A DNA stretch of 64,000 bases, taken from Vulcanimicrobium sp035943995. GTDB taxonomy: Bacteria; Vulcanimicrobiota; Vulcanimicrobiia; Vulcanimicrobiales; Vulcanimicrobiaceae. This document shows positions 18,487 to 27,405 of the stretch, piece after piece. The DNA is taken from NCBI GenBank assembly GCA_035943995.1, contig DASZBS010000091.1, positions 1 through 64,000 on the forward strand, in the 5' to 3' direction. Numbering within the stretch: position 1 is the first letter of the stretch; each line of letters starts with the position of its first letter. Below the pieces are notes generated by a model, which was not told the origin of the DNA, searched no databases, and saw only the letters and a program-made list of their open reading frames with translations. The translations under genes and the position numbers were made by a program.

Positions 18487-19401
18487 TCAGTCGATGATCA
18501 GCACTTCCTGGGCGACGTCGATCGTGACGCGCCAGCCTCGCAACGCCTCGCCGCCCAGATCGCCCGCCACCTTCGTGCCGAACGCCCGGCTGAGGAACGT
18601 GTATGTTTGCGCGTCCGCGCGCAGCGCGAACCAGGTCGGCGGTGCGCGGTGCGTCCCGATTCGAACGTTTGGGATTTGCAGCAGTGTGACGGCGTCCTTC
18701 GTTTCCGCCATGCGCGCGGCGCCATTGAGGACGGCCCAGCCGGGGTGACGCGCGTGCAGCCGGTCGAAAAGCTCCTTCGAAATGAGCGGGAGGCTGCGCG
18801 TCGCAGACGTATCGTCGAACCGCGCGCGGAAGGCTGCGTCGATCGCGACGTCGGCGCCGGTATCCAGCAGCATCATCACGCGCTCGCCGTCGATCGTCAC
18901 GGGAAGGATCGCGGAAGCAGCGGGCACGAGGCCGGGCGCCGGACGCGCGCCGAGCCCGACGGTCATCGCCACGCGATCTCCGCCCGGGCGTGGTTCATCG
19001 AGCACCACCGTTTTGTTCGGGAAGTCGATCGTCAGCGGCTGCGTCATGAATCGGCCCAGCGACACCGTCCCGTCGACGGGCTCGACGAACGTCGATTCCA
19101 GCGCACCGTCGCGCGCCTGCAGCAGCGCGTCGGGCGAAAGCGCGGACGGTTGCGGCAGCGCGTACGTGGCACGGTCGCCGCTCGTGAGGTGGACAGTGCC
19201 TTCTTTGAGCTGCGTGCGGCGCGCGGCCGCCGCGCTCACGAGATCGTAACCGCCGGTGTCGAGCCGCAGCTTGAACGACGGTTGCGCGCTCGACGGGATG
19301 ACGAACACGGCGTTGCCGACGAACGACGACGCGATGCCGGCGGCAACCAGAGCAGCGAACACCTTCGATGACCTCCTTCGATGAGGTTCGTGCATTCGCA
19401 C
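18487..19401 (-). CDS. secreted retropepsin-like aspartic protease with two DTG motifs
   Basis: 304 residues. A signal or anchor segment (about 13-38, AALVAAGIASSFVGNAVFVI) precedes two half domains: LRLDTGGYDLV with D48 and VMMLLDTGADVAIDAAF with D180. Bacterial retropepsin-like proteins normally carry one or two such halves; having both DTG triads in one chain would allow a single-chain active protease. ATG at 19401 or 19395. It ends close to the M48 gene but on the other strand. The first motif is followed by GYDLV rather than the usual A-x-x, so activity of that half is uncertain. Confidence 0.75.
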   Translation of the reverse strand: MRMHEPHRRRSSKVFAALVAAGIASSFVGNAVFVIPSSAQPSFKLRLDTGGYDLVSAAAARRTQLKEGTVHLTSGDRATYALPQPSALSPDALLQARDGALESTFVEPVDGTVSLGRFMTQPLTIDFPNKTVVLDEPRPGGDRVAMTVGLGARPAPGLVPAASAILPVTIDGERVMMLLDTGADVAIDAAFRARFDDTSATRSLPLISKELFDRLHARHPGWAVLNGAARMAETKDAVTLLQIPNVRIGTHRAPPTWFALRADAQTYTFLSRAFGTKVAGDLGGEALRGWRVTIDVAQEVLIID

Positions 19402-19468
19402 GACGGCGAGCGAACACTCTTCGATGGCACGGCGGTGGCAGTTTGCGCCAGCCGTCGCGCTAGCGCGG

Positions 19469-20704
19469 CTACACCTGCGCGGTGATGAACGCCGCGATCT
19501 GCGGCGCGATCTCCTCGCGCCACGTGCGACCGCTGAAGATGCCGTAGTGGCCGACGCCGGGTTGAAACAGGTTCTTGCGCCGGTCGCCGGGGATGCCGCT
19601 GCACAGCGCGTGCGCGGCGAGCGTTTGGCCGGGCGCCGAGATGTCGTCGAGCTCGCCTTCCACCGTCAGCAGCGCGGTCTTGCGGATCGCCGCGGGATCG
19701 ACGCGCTCGCCGCGCCACGTCATCGTACCGCTCGCGAGCGTGGCGCGCTGGAACACCTCGTCCACGGTCTGCAGGTAGAACTCCGCGGTGATGTCCATGA
19801 CGCTGAGATACTCATCGTAGAACGCGCGCCGCTTCTGCGCCGACTCGCCGTCGCCGCGCACGAGATCTTCGAATATCTTCACGTGCGCGTCCATGTGCCG
19901 CTGCGGGTGCATCGACATGAAGGCGCCGATCTGCAGAAAGCCCGGATACACCGCGCGTCCCGCGCCGGCGTACCATTGCGGCACGCGCATCGTGAGCTCG
20001 CGCTCGAACCACTCCAGCGAGTTCGCTGCGGCGAGCTTCGTCGGCGCGGTCGGCGCGCTGCGCACGTCGACGGGGCCGCCCATCAGCGTCATCGTGCGCG
20101 GCTGCGCGGGGTCGTCGTGGGCCGCGAGCAACGCGACCGCCGCGAGCACGGCCGGTGCCGGCTGGCACACGGCGATGACGTGCACGTCGGGGCCGAGCGC
20201 GCCGATGTAGTCCTTGACGTAGCCGATGTAGTCGTCCAGATCGAACCGCCCGGCGGTGATCGGGACGTCGCGCGCGTCGGCCCAGTCGGTCACGTAGACG
20301 TCGTGCTCGTCGAGCAGCGCTTCGACCGTGCCGCGCAGCAGCGTCGCGTAGTGCCCCGACATCGGCGCGACCAGCAGCACGCGCGGGCGTTCGCGGCGGT
20401 CGCCCGTCACGAACCGGATCAGGCGGCCGAACGGCCGATCGTCGAACGCCTCGACGGTCGCCGGCAGGTTCCAGGCCGGCTTCCCGCGCTTGCGCGTCAT
20501 CCCGGCGAAGACGTCGGCCGATGCGTTCATCATGCGTCCGGGGAGCGTGTAGGTGAAAGGGTTGAAGGGGTTGCCGAAGAGGGCTTTGGTCGCCGCTGCG
20601 GACCAGCGCGCAGGGGTCATCGCGAGATACGCCGCGTCGTACTGTTCGTAGTAGATGGATCGCCTCCAGCGCTGCTCGTTCCCAAGAATCATCGGAAACC
20701 GCAC
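19469..20704 (-). CDS. phaZ: intracellular polyhydroxyalkanoate depolymerase (PhaZ)
   Basis: About 411 residues matching intracellular PHB depolymerases of the Ralstonia PhaZ1 type. The nucleophile is a cysteine, C180, in VIAVCQPAPAVLA, where the classic lipase box Ser is replaced by Cys in this family; an Asp candidate is in VEGELDDIS and the His in GVGHYGIFSGR. It mobilises stored PHB granules. The start is unclear: GTG 20704, ATG 20692, or a later codon after a GGAGG near 20670, since family members usually begin near the IYYEQYD segment. Divergent from phaB. Confidence 0.88.
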   Translation of the reverse strand: MRFPMILGNEQRWRRSIYYEQYDAAYLAMTPARWSAAATKALFGNPFNPFTYTLPGRMMNASADVFAGMTRKRGKPAWNLPATVEAFDDRPFGRLIRFVTGDRRERPRVLLVAPMSGHYATLLRGTVEALLDEHDVYVTDWADARDVPITAGRFDLDDYIGYVKDYIGALGPDVHVIAVCQPAPAVLAAVALLAAHDDPAQPRTMTLMGGPVDVRSAPTAPTKLAAANSLEWFERELTMRVPQWYAGAGRAVYPGFLQIGAFMSMHPQRHMDAHVKIFEDLVRGDGESAQKRRAFYDEYLSVMDITAEFYLQTVDEVFQRATLASGTMTWRGERVDPAAIRKTALLTVEGELDDISAPGQTLAAHALCSGIPGDRRKNLFQPGVGHYGIFSGRTWREEIAPQIAAFITAQV

Positions 20705-20827
20705 GCCTGCTCAACACCCGTGGTTCAAGCAAAGCTTCCGGCGGGCGCGGGAAAAGCCCTCGGTCCTTCGACGCCGCGGAAGGCAAGACGACCGTCCACG
20801 GCGATATCGGCCCTTCGGAGGAACTCG

Positions 20828-21568
20828 ATGTTTGACGGACACGTTGCGCTGGTCACCGGCGGCACCCGCGGAATCGGCGCCGCGATCACGACCATGCTCG
20901 CCAAGAGCGGCGCGCGCGTCGCCGCGGGCTACAGCAAGGGGCAAGATGCCGCGGAAGCATTGCAGCGCAAGCTCGAAGGCGAGGGCGCGCAGGTCTCCGT
21001 GCACCAGGGGCGCGTCGACAAGCCCGAAGACTGCGAGCGCGTGGTCGCCGAGGTGCTCGCACGCTTCGGGCGGATCGACTTCCTCGTCAACAACGCCGGC
21101 ATCACCCTCGACAAGACCGTGCGCAAGATGTCGTACGACGACTGGCGCAACGTGCTCGACGTCAACCTGTTCGGTTCGTTCTGCATGATCAAGAGCGTGC
21201 TCGAGCACATGATCGAGCGCGGTTCCGGACGCATCGTGAACATCAGCTCGGTGATCGGCGAGACGGGCAACGTCGGCCAAGCGAACTACGCCGCGTCCAA
21301 AGCCGGGCTGTTCGGGCTCACCAAGAGCCTCGCGCTCGAGATGGCGCGGCGCGGCATCACCGTCAACACCGTGGCGCCCGGTTTCATCGAGACCGAGATG
21401 GTGGGTCAAATTCCCAAGGCCGCGCTCGACGCGGTGATCGAGAAGATCCCGCAGCGCCGGCTCGGCAAGCCCGAAGAAGTGGCGCGCGTCGTGCAGTTCT
21501 TGCTCGAAGACGAGTCCAGCTACATCACGGGGGCCGTCTACACGATCAACGGCGGCCTGGACATGTAG
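20828..21568 (+). CDS. phaB: acetoacetyl-CoA reductase, PhaB/FabG-type SDR
   Basis: 246 residues, the usual PhaB length. NADPH-binding GGTRGIG (11-17), NNAG at 88-91, catalytic S140/S141 and Y154-x3-K158 in YAASK are present. It reduces acetoacetyl-CoA to (R)-3-hydroxybutyryl-CoA for PHB synthesis; FabG of fatty-acid synthesis has the same motifs, and the PHB assignment rests on the neighbouring depolymerase, phasin and XRE regulator. ATG at 20828 has a GGAGG site 7 nt upstream. PhaA and PhaC are not in the window. Confidence 0.85.
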   Translation: MFDGHVALVTGGTRGIGAAITTMLAKSGARVAAGYSKGQDAAEALQRKLEGEGAQVSVHQGRVDKPEDCERVVAEVLARFGRIDFLVNNAGITLDKTVRKMSYDDWRNVLDVNLFGSFCMIKSVLEHMIERGSGRIVNISSVIGETGNVGQANYAASKAGLFGLTKSLALEMARRGITVNTVAPGFIETEMVGQIPKAALDAVIEKIPQRRLGKPEEVARVVQFLLEDESSYITGAVYTINGGLDM

Positions 21569-21572
21569 CGCG

Positions 21573-21944
21573 GTGGCCAAGAACGACGACGCCGACGCGA
21601 TCTGGCGCGGCGTCGGTGATTTCATCCGCGGGCAGCGCGAGATGGCGAACCTCTCGCTGCGCCAGCTCGCCGACATCGCGAAGATCTCCAACCCGTACTT
21701 GAGCCAAATCGAGCGCGGGCTGCACAAGCCGTCCGCGGACGTGCTCAAGAACCTCGCGTCGGCGCTGAAGATCTCGGCGGAGACGATGTACGCCCAAGCC
21801 GGCCTCCTCGACGGCACGGCGGCCCAGCGGACGGCGGCCGGCGCACCGGCGGTGGAAGAGGCGATCCGGGCCGACGCTCGCCTGAGCGAGGACCAGAAGC
21901 AGACGCTCGTCAGCATCTACCGGGGCTTCGTCGAACGCGCTTGA
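21573..21944 (+). CDS. XRE-family transcriptional regulator next to phasin
   Basis: 123 residues. An HTH_3 domain at about 12-70 (MANLSLRQLADIAKISNPYL then SQIERGLHKPSADVLKNLA) is followed by a short helical tail. GTG start 5 nt after the phaB stop. The last codons overlap the -35 box of the phasin promoter, and a small inverted repeat lies in that promoter spacer, so this protein may control the phasin gene, as PHB-responsive regulators do in other lineages. That link is inferred from position. Confidence 0.85.
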   Translation: MAKNDDADAIWRGVGDFIRGQREMANLSLRQLADIAKISNPYLSQIERGLHKPSADVLKNLASALKISAETMYAQAGLLDGTAAQRTAAGAPAVEEAIRADARLSEDQKQTLVSIYRGFVERA

Positions 21945-21970
21945 CAAATCTAGCAGATGCTTGATATAGT
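21941..21970 (+). promoter_or_regulatory. near-consensus promoter of a probably leaderless phasin mRNA
   Basis: TTGACA (21941-21946) and TATAGT (21965-21970) are separated by 18 nt, the best match to a housekeeping promoter that I noticed in the window. The phasin ATG begins 7 nt after the -10 box, about where transcription should start, so the mRNA would lack a 5' leader. The spacer holds ATCT-AGC-AGAT (21948-21958), a candidate operator. The -35 box overlaps the stop codon of the regulator gene. Confidence 0.7.
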
Positions 21971-21976
21971 TAGCGC

Positions 21977-22309
21977 ATGACGTATCTCGAAACCATCGCC
22001 AAGCTCCAAGCGCAGAGCCTCGACGCCCTCAAGCAAGCGCAAGCGACCCAGGTCGCGACCCTGACGACGATCGGCGAGATCGTCTCCAACGTGCCGTCGT
22101 TCCAGCCGTCGATGCCCATGGGCAACCTGCCGACGCTGGCCGAGCTCACGGAGCTCAACACCGCGTTCGCCAAGAACGTCCTCGAGCAGCAGAGCGCGTT
22201 CGCGTCGCAGCTCGCCGGCGTGTTCACCGTGACCCAGAAGAACGTCGTGAATGCCGCGGAGCGCGTCATCCAGACCGCTTCGACCGCCGCGACGACCTCC
22301 GTCAAGTAA
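21977..22309 (+). CDS. phasin-like granule-associated protein
   Basis: 110 residues, helical and amphipathic, with no cysteine and many Ala, Gln, Thr and Ser residues (TIAKLQAQSLDALKQAQATQ, then NTAFAKNVLEQQSAFASQLA). This is the composition and length of phasins, which coat PHB granules; the placement after phaB and an XRE regulator supports it. No ribosome site fits in the 7 nt after the -10 box, so translation is probably leaderless. A strong terminator follows. Confidence 0.8.
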   Translation: MTYLETIAKLQAQSLDALKQAQATQVATLTTIGEIVSNVPSFQPSMPMGNLPTLAELTELNTAFAKNVLEQQSAFASQLAGVFTVTQKNVVNAAERVIQTASTAATTSVK

Positions 22310-22342
22310 ACCGCCCTCGCTCGGCGCGCGCCGCAGCAGCAG

Positions 22343-22372
22343 AAGACCGCCTCACCCGAGGCGGTCTTTTCG
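22343..22372 (+). terminator. strong Rho-independent terminator
   Basis: A perfect 11-bp stem (AAGACCGCCTC with GAGGCGGTCTT) around an ACCC loop, then a T run. It ends the PHB module transcript and, because the stem starts with AAGA, may also serve the convergent DUF5916 gene. Confidence 0.9.
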
Positions 22373-22373
22373 T

Positions 22374-24482
22374 TTACGTGCCTTTCTCGCCGCCCAGGTA
22401 GAACACGTACTTCAGGATGAGCGCGGGCTTCGTGACCGCCGCGCTCGCGTCGCCGTACACCAAGTACAGCTCGTCGCGCTTGCGGTGGTAGGCGTACGCG
22501 ACCGAGACGTTGGTCGCCGAGGAGAAGCTCGCGGGCCCCACCGGGAACGGCGTGACGCCGTACGACGCGAAGTTTCCGACGGCGGGCGGCGTGCCGATGA
22601 TGCGGCGCAAGCCGACCGCGAACGAGCTGTCGCGCGAGATGTTGCGCGTCAGCGCGACCCGTTCGAGCCACTGGATGTTGCGGTAGCCGGTGTCGGCGTA
22701 CCACACCGTGTCGAACGCCTGCAGCGACAACTGCGTGATCGGGCCGAGCTTGAGCACGGTGTTGCGGTCGAACGTCGCGATGTGCCCGTCGCCGAACCGG
22801 CCGCGGTTGAACACGAAGTTGGTCGGCGTCGCGGTTCCGTTCCGGTAGCTGAGCGCGACCCCGGCGAGCGAGACCGGCGTCATACGCCCGTCCGACAGCT
22901 TCAGATACGTCGAGCCGGTGTCGAAGTTGAGCCGGAAGAGGTTCTTGTCGACCAGCGTGAACGCGAGGTCGTTGCTGGTGCGGTCGAGCGCGCCGTCGGC
23001 GCCGTGATACCGCTCGATTAACCCCTCGACGTACACGCTCTTGAGCCATTTGCCCGGCTTGAACCGGAACGTGCGGTTGCCGTCGAACGACCAGCCCGCG
23101 ACGTCAGGCGTCGAGATCAGGCCGTCGACGGGGTTGTAGTAACCGCCGATCTTGCGCACGCCGCCGCCGAAGTAGTAGTCGCTGCCGTAGTACGCGCCGC
23201 CGAGATCGATGCGCTGTGCCTGCGCGTTGTCGAGCACGTTCGTGCCACGGTCCCAGCCGTAGTTGAGGTACACCACCTTGTGCTTGCGGTCGCCCGCGAA
23301 GACGCCGACGGTCGAAAGGCGGTCGGCGAACCCCGGCGCGTACGTCTCGACGCCCTGGTATCCCACGCCGATGGTGCGGCTCGCATTGCGCCACTGGAAC
23401 GCTTGCGCGTCGTCGGTGCGGCGGTCGCCGACCGAGTCGAACGCGTTGAACGTAACGGATCCTTGCGATCCTTCCAAGGCATAGCCGCGCTTGGGCGTCG
23501 GGATCGCGGGCGTGTAGAGCTCGGTGATCCCGGGACACACTTCGCAGTCGAACGGGTTGGTCGCGTTCTGCATCTGCGCGAAGAACGGCCGCACCTCGCT
23601 GAAGAAGCGACGGTACACCGTCGGCGAGATCGACTGCTGATCTTGCTCGACGTTTGAAAAATCCGGATGGATCGTCGCGACGAACGACGCCGTGCGCGTG
23701 ATCGGGATCGAGAGGTCGGCGCCCGAGCGCGTCGTCGTCCCGTCGTCGTGCTTCGCGGCGACTTCTCCCACGCTGAACAGCCCGATCCGCGGTTGCGGGC
23801 GCGCGCCGGCCGCGCTGGCCGACAAACCGCTCAGCGTGCCGGCGTACACGACGTCGTTGTGGTCGGACTGGCCTTCCTCGAACGCCCACACCTGCAGGTC
23901 GTCGGTCTTCTGCACGAAGCGCACGAACTGAATCGGCCAGTTGGCGCGCCCGTCACCGCGCATGACGCCGAACGGGATGCGCATCGTGACCGTGAAGCCG
24001 CCCGGACGCAGCTTGCCGGCGCTCTGCCATTTCGGCGCGTACGCCGCGTTCTCGCTGGAGTGCTGGTAGTGCGTGCCGAGCGGCGTCGCGGTGAAGAGAT
24101 AGCGAAAGCCTTGCGGTCCGCCGGGCCACAAGTCGACTTGCACTTCGTCGTCGGTGTCGAAGCCGACGTCGTCGGTGTGCTGGTTGGCGACGATCTCAGC
24201 GGTTTGCTTCGCGTCGAACGCGACGTAGAGCGCTTGATCGTCGCTGAGCACGTACACGTCCGTCGGCTGCGCGGGCGCCGCCTTGTGGCGCAGATCCCAC
24301 GCGAGCGGCACGTGCTTCGCGGTTTTCCACGCTTCGTCGTCGAGCGTGCCGTCGATCGCGGGGCCTTTCGCAACGTGCGGGATCGCGAGCTGCGGCCGCA
24401 GGGACACCGCACCGGCGCGCGCGGTGGTCACGGCGAAGAATGCGCCGACCAGGACGATTCCGAGACGGGACATCGAGAGCAC
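22374..24482 (-). CDS. CBM9-like domain plus beta-barrel protein (DUF5916 type)
   Basis: 702 residues. A signal peptide (about 1-24) precedes a carbohydrate-binding-module-9-like domain (about 35-220) with PAIDGTLDDEAWKTAK, DVYVLSDDQALYVAFDA and DDEVQVDLWPGG. From about 230 a DUF5916-type region follows (PDFSNVEQDQQSISPTVYRR, then FFSEVRPFF) and alternating aromatic strands to the end consistent with an outer-membrane barrel. Function is unknown; such proteins may bind or pass polysaccharide or peptide material. ATG at 24482 or 24473. Confidence 0.8.
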   Translation of the reverse strand: MLSMSRLGIVLVGAFFAVTTARAGAVSLRPQLAIPHVAKGPAIDGTLDDEAWKTAKHVPLAWDLRHKAAPAQPTDVYVLSDDQALYVAFDAKQTAEIVANQHTDDVGFDTDDEVQVDLWPGGPQGFRYLFTATPLGTHYQHSSENAAYAPKWQSAGKLRPGGFTVTMRIPFGVMRGDGRANWPIQFVRFVQKTDDLQVWAFEEGQSDHNDVVYAGTLSGLSASAAGARPQPRIGLFSVGEVAAKHDDGTTTRSGADLSIPITRTASFVATIHPDFSNVEQDQQSISPTVYRRFFSEVRPFFAQMQNATNPFDCEVCPGITELYTPAIPTPKRGYALEGSQGSVTFNAFDSVGDRRTDDAQAFQWRNASRTIGVGYQGVETYAPGFADRLSTVGVFAGDRKHKVVYLNYGWDRGTNVLDNAQAQRIDLGGAYYGSDYYFGGGVRKIGGYYNPVDGLISTPDVAGWSFDGNRTFRFKPGKWLKSVYVEGLIERYHGADGALDRTSNDLAFTLVDKNLFRLNFDTGSTYLKLSDGRMTPVSLAGVALSYRNGTATPTNFVFNRGRFGDGHIATFDRNTVLKLGPITQLSLQAFDTVWYADTGYRNIQWLERVALTRNISRDSSFAVGLRRIIGTPPAVGNFASYGVTPFPVGPASFSSATNVSVAYAYHRKRDELYLVYGDASAAVTKPALILKYVFYLGGEKGT

Positions 24483-24553
24483 CTGTACCGATGACTAATG
24501 AAATAAGTGTGAGCGGCGAAGAAAAAGCGCGTCGCGCTGCGACGCGCCTGCGG

Positions 24554-25333
24554 TCAGATTCCGGAGTCGCGCAGCCGAATCAGGTCGCGAACGGACAGGT
24601 TCGCATAGCCGTGTGATTTGAGACGGTCGACGAACGCGACGCTGACCCCATGATCGCGCAGCGCGACGAGATCGTCGGTGCCGAGGTTCTTGTAACCGGC
24701 GGCGGCGAGGTCGCCGATGTAGCGCGGGGTAACGCCGTGGTCGCGCAGCGTGACGAGCTGACCGGCGGTCACCTTGGTGACCCCAGCCGCGCGCATCTCC
24801 GCGATATAGTTCGGGTTGACGCCGTGCTGCACGGCGCGCACGATGTCGGCGGTCGTCGGATGCTGCGACGATCCGCGCAGCTGGTCGACGAACGCCAACG
24901 TCGTGCCGGCGATGGCGAGCTCGAGCGACTGCTGGAACGTGGGCCGGCTGAGGCCGCGCCACGCGAGCGCGTCGTCGAACCTCGCGCTGGATTCGTAGCG
25001 AAACTGGCCTGCGCCCGAGCCTTCGCCGGCGCTGCCGGTGCAGTCGAAGCTGCCGGGTTCGCGCTGGATGCGGAACATGACCGGCCCGACCGGTCCACGC
25101 AGCCGATCCGCGGGGAGACCCACGTCGCTCAGCGCGACCGGGGACGACCACGACAAGTTCCACGAATTTCCGTTACTGCTGTCCGAGTAGTCGATCCGCA
25201 GCTGCACGTGCGACTGGTCGTCGTCGCGGGCGGCTGAGATCGACCAGCGGCCCACGGGCGACGCGGCTGCGCTCTGCGCGAACGCGCCGCCGGCAAGGAG
25301 TGCGGCGAGCGCCGCGATCGCGAAGCGTCTCAC
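24554..25333 (-). CDS. secreted protein with GV-x-Y helical repeats, partner of the BlaR1-like sensor
   Basis: 259 residues from a GTG that overlaps the BlaR1 stop by 4 nt. Signal peptide 1-20 (AIAALAALLAGGAFA). Residues 25-155 form a beta-rich domain of unknown type. Residues about 160-259 hold roughly 3.5 copies of a 29-residue helical repeat such as LVTLRDHGVTPRYIGDLAAA, GYKNLGTDD and LVALRDHGVSVAFVDRLKSH. The same repeat ends the BlaR1-like protein, so the two may bind each other or a common ligand outside the cytoplasmic membrane. Confidence 0.7.
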   Translation of the reverse strand: MRRFAIAALAALLAGGAFAQSAAASPVGRWSISAARDDDQSHVQLRIDYSDSSNGNSWNLSWSSPVALSDVGLPADRLRGPVGPVMFRIQREPGSFDCTGSAGEGSGAGQFRYESSARFDDALAWRGLSRPTFQQSLELAIAGTTLAFVDQLRGSSQHPTTADIVRAVQHGVNPNYIAEMRAAGVTKVTAGQLVTLRDHGVTPRYIGDLAAAGYKNLGTDDLVALRDHGVSVAFVDRLKSHGYANLSVRDLIRLRDSGI

Positions 25334-27405
25334 GGCTCGAATCCGCTCACTTTCAGACGAACGAGCTCGTCGATGCTGAGGTTGTGATAGCCGTGCTCGG
25401 CGAGCCGCCGCACGAAGCTGCCGTCGATCCCTTGCACGCGAAGCACGACGATCTGCGACGGCGTGATGGTGCGCAGCCCGGCATCGAGCAAGCCGTGGAC
25501 GTACGGGACGGAAACGCCTTGCGCGGCGAGTCCGACCGCGTCGTCGACGCTGAGCTTCGGATAGCCGATTGCGCCGAGCCCGTCGAGCCATGCGGCGCTC
25601 ACGCCCTGCGCGCGCAGCGCGATGATCTGACCCACGGACGGCTCGGCAGCGAGCCGGCGATTCAGCGCGGCGACGTAGTCCGGCGTCACGCCTTGGGCTG
25701 CGAGCGCGAGCAGATCGCGCAGCGCCGGACGCGGACGCAGCGCGCCCATGCGGCGAACGTAATCGCCGCTGACGCCTTGGTCGTGCAACGCGATCAGCTC
25801 GTCGACGCTCGGATGCGGATACTTCGCCTCGTCGACGGCTTCGAGCAGATCGCCGCCGCCGCGCGCCGCAATCACCGTCGGAGCAGCGTCCGCCCGCGGC
25901 GTCACGGCGAACGCGTTCTTGAACGCGACCCGCACCGCGGGCGGTACGATGCGAGAAAGCGATTCCGGTGCCGCCAGTGTCGTCACGCTCAGCGTCGCGG
26001 AGGGCGCGAGATCGTCCGCCGCCAACGGGCACGGCGTTCGCGCCGGCGCCGGAACGGCGGCGCGCGCCACGGTCCGCGCGGTTTGCACGTGCACGGCGAC
26101 GTTCTTGACCGCGGCGGCGTTCGTGCGCGGCTGGACGATCGTCACCGTCACCGTCGGACTCACCGGCTTGGCCGCGAGCGCTGCGCGAGGCGCGACGGCG
26201 CGCACGGCAGGATGCTGCGCGTGTACCGTGTACGCGCGCAGCGGAACGGACGCGGCTTTGACTGCTACGGGCTTCGCCCGCGCGGCCGGCGCGGCCGGTG
26301 GAACGATCTCGGCGACGGGAGTCGCGGCCGAGGCGGCGGTGACGACCGGGACTTGCAGCCGTGCGATACCGAGCGTCGCCGCGAGGACGACCGCCGTGAG
26401 CGCCACCGCCGCGAAGCGCAGTTGCGGCGACGCGTCGCGCGAGCGGTCGACGATGCGGCGCACGCGGCCGACGACTTGCGCGCGGCGCAGCACGAAGCCC
26501 GGTGCAACGGCGACGCGCGGGCCGCGCACGCGGCGCGACACGATGCGGGCGAGGCACTCGGCGTACCGCAACGGCTCACCGGCGTCTTCGAGCACGCGGT
26601 CGTCGCAGGCGACTTCGCGCTCGAAGTCGATCCCGCGCCGTGCGACGTGCAGCGCCGGCTGGAAGAACTGGAGCGCGCAGACGATTTGCTCGAGCGCGTT
26701 GAGCCAGTCGTCGTAACGCTGAAGATGCGCGGATTCGTGCAAGACGACGCGGGCCAGATCGTCGCCGTCGAGCGACGCCGCCAGCTGCGCCGGGATGAGG
26801 ATCATCGGGCGGCGGAAGCCGACCGCGCATGGCACGTCGACGAGCAGCGACCGCGCGACCGTCGCGCGGCGGCGGTGCCCTGCGTCGCGCAGCCGAGCGA
26901 GCACGAGCGGATCGTCGAGCGGCGCCGCCTCGCGCTTCATGCGCGCCACGGCGGCGTAGCCACGCGCGAGGCGCAGCAGCAGCGCGCCGGCAACGAGTGC
27001 CCACGCGCTGAAGAGTGCGATGCCCCACACGCGCGCGAACGCGGTCGCGGCGCCGCCGACGCGCATCGAACTTTCGCGCACGCGCGCCCCGATCGACGCG
27101 CGGAGCGCCGGCGTTGAAACGCGGCGCGGCGAAACGGCGCCGAGCGCGACCGGCGCCGTAGTGCGCGTCGTGCTCGGCACGAATCCGTCACCGCGTGCAG
27201 TCACCGCCGGCGGCGCGACGGCGGGTCGCGCGAGGGCGAGATCGATCGCGGGCAGCAACGCGACGACGAGAAACGTGATGCTCCAGACGACGCACGCGGT
27301 CGTCGCGTTGCGGCGCAAGCCGGTGCGCAGTCCGAGCGCGACGAGCGCGATCAGCGCGGCACCTTGCCATAGCGCGTTGAGCACGGCCAGCAGCAGCGCG
27401 TCCAT
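25330..27405 (-). CDS. BlaR1/MecR1-like M56 membrane metallopeptidase with C-terminal repeats
   Basis: 691 residues. TM segments near 5-27, 38-58 and 125-148 flank the M56 zinc peptidase, whose HESAH (223-227) and downstream acidic ligand in FEREVACDD are intact. Another TM lies near 333-350, then a Pro/Ala-rich linker (350-460). Residues 531-691 carry about 5.5 helical repeats of 28-29 residues (e.g. LIALHDQGVSGDYVRRMGAL). There is no penicillin-binding sensor domain, so the signal is not obviously a beta-lactam. Its stop and start overlap both neighbours, giving a blaI-blaR1-secreted partner operon. Confidence 0.85.
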   Translation of the reverse strand: MDALLLAVLNALWQGAALIALVALGLRTGLRRNATTACVVWSITFLVVALLPAIDLALARPAVAPPAVTARGDGFVPSTTRTTAPVALGAVSPRRVSTPALRASIGARVRESSMRVGGAATAFARVWGIALFSAWALVAGALLLRLARGYAAVARMKREAAPLDDPLVLARLRDAGHRRRATVARSLLVDVPCAVGFRRPMILIPAQLAASLDGDDLARVVLHESAHLQRYDDWLNALEQIVCALQFFQPALHVARRGIDFEREVACDDRVLEDAGEPLRYAECLARIVSRRVRGPRVAVAPGFVLRRAQVVGRVRRIVDRSRDASPQLRFAAVALTAVVLAATLGIARLQVPVVTAASAATPVAEIVPPAAPAARAKPVAVKAASVPLRAYTVHAQHPAVRAVAPRAALAAKPVSPTVTVTIVQPRTNAAAVKNVAVHVQTARTVARAAVPAPARTPCPLAADDLAPSATLSVTTLAAPESLSRIVPPAVRVAFKNAFAVTPRADAAPTVIAARGGGDLLEAVDEAKYPHPSVDELIALHDQGVSGDYVRRMGALRPRPALRDLLALAAQGVTPDYVAALNRRLAAEPSVGQIIALRAQGVSAAWLDGLGAIGYPKLSVDDAVGLAAQGVSVPYVHGLLDAGLRTITPSQIVVLRVQGIDGSFVRRLAEHGYHNLSIDELVRLKVSGFEP

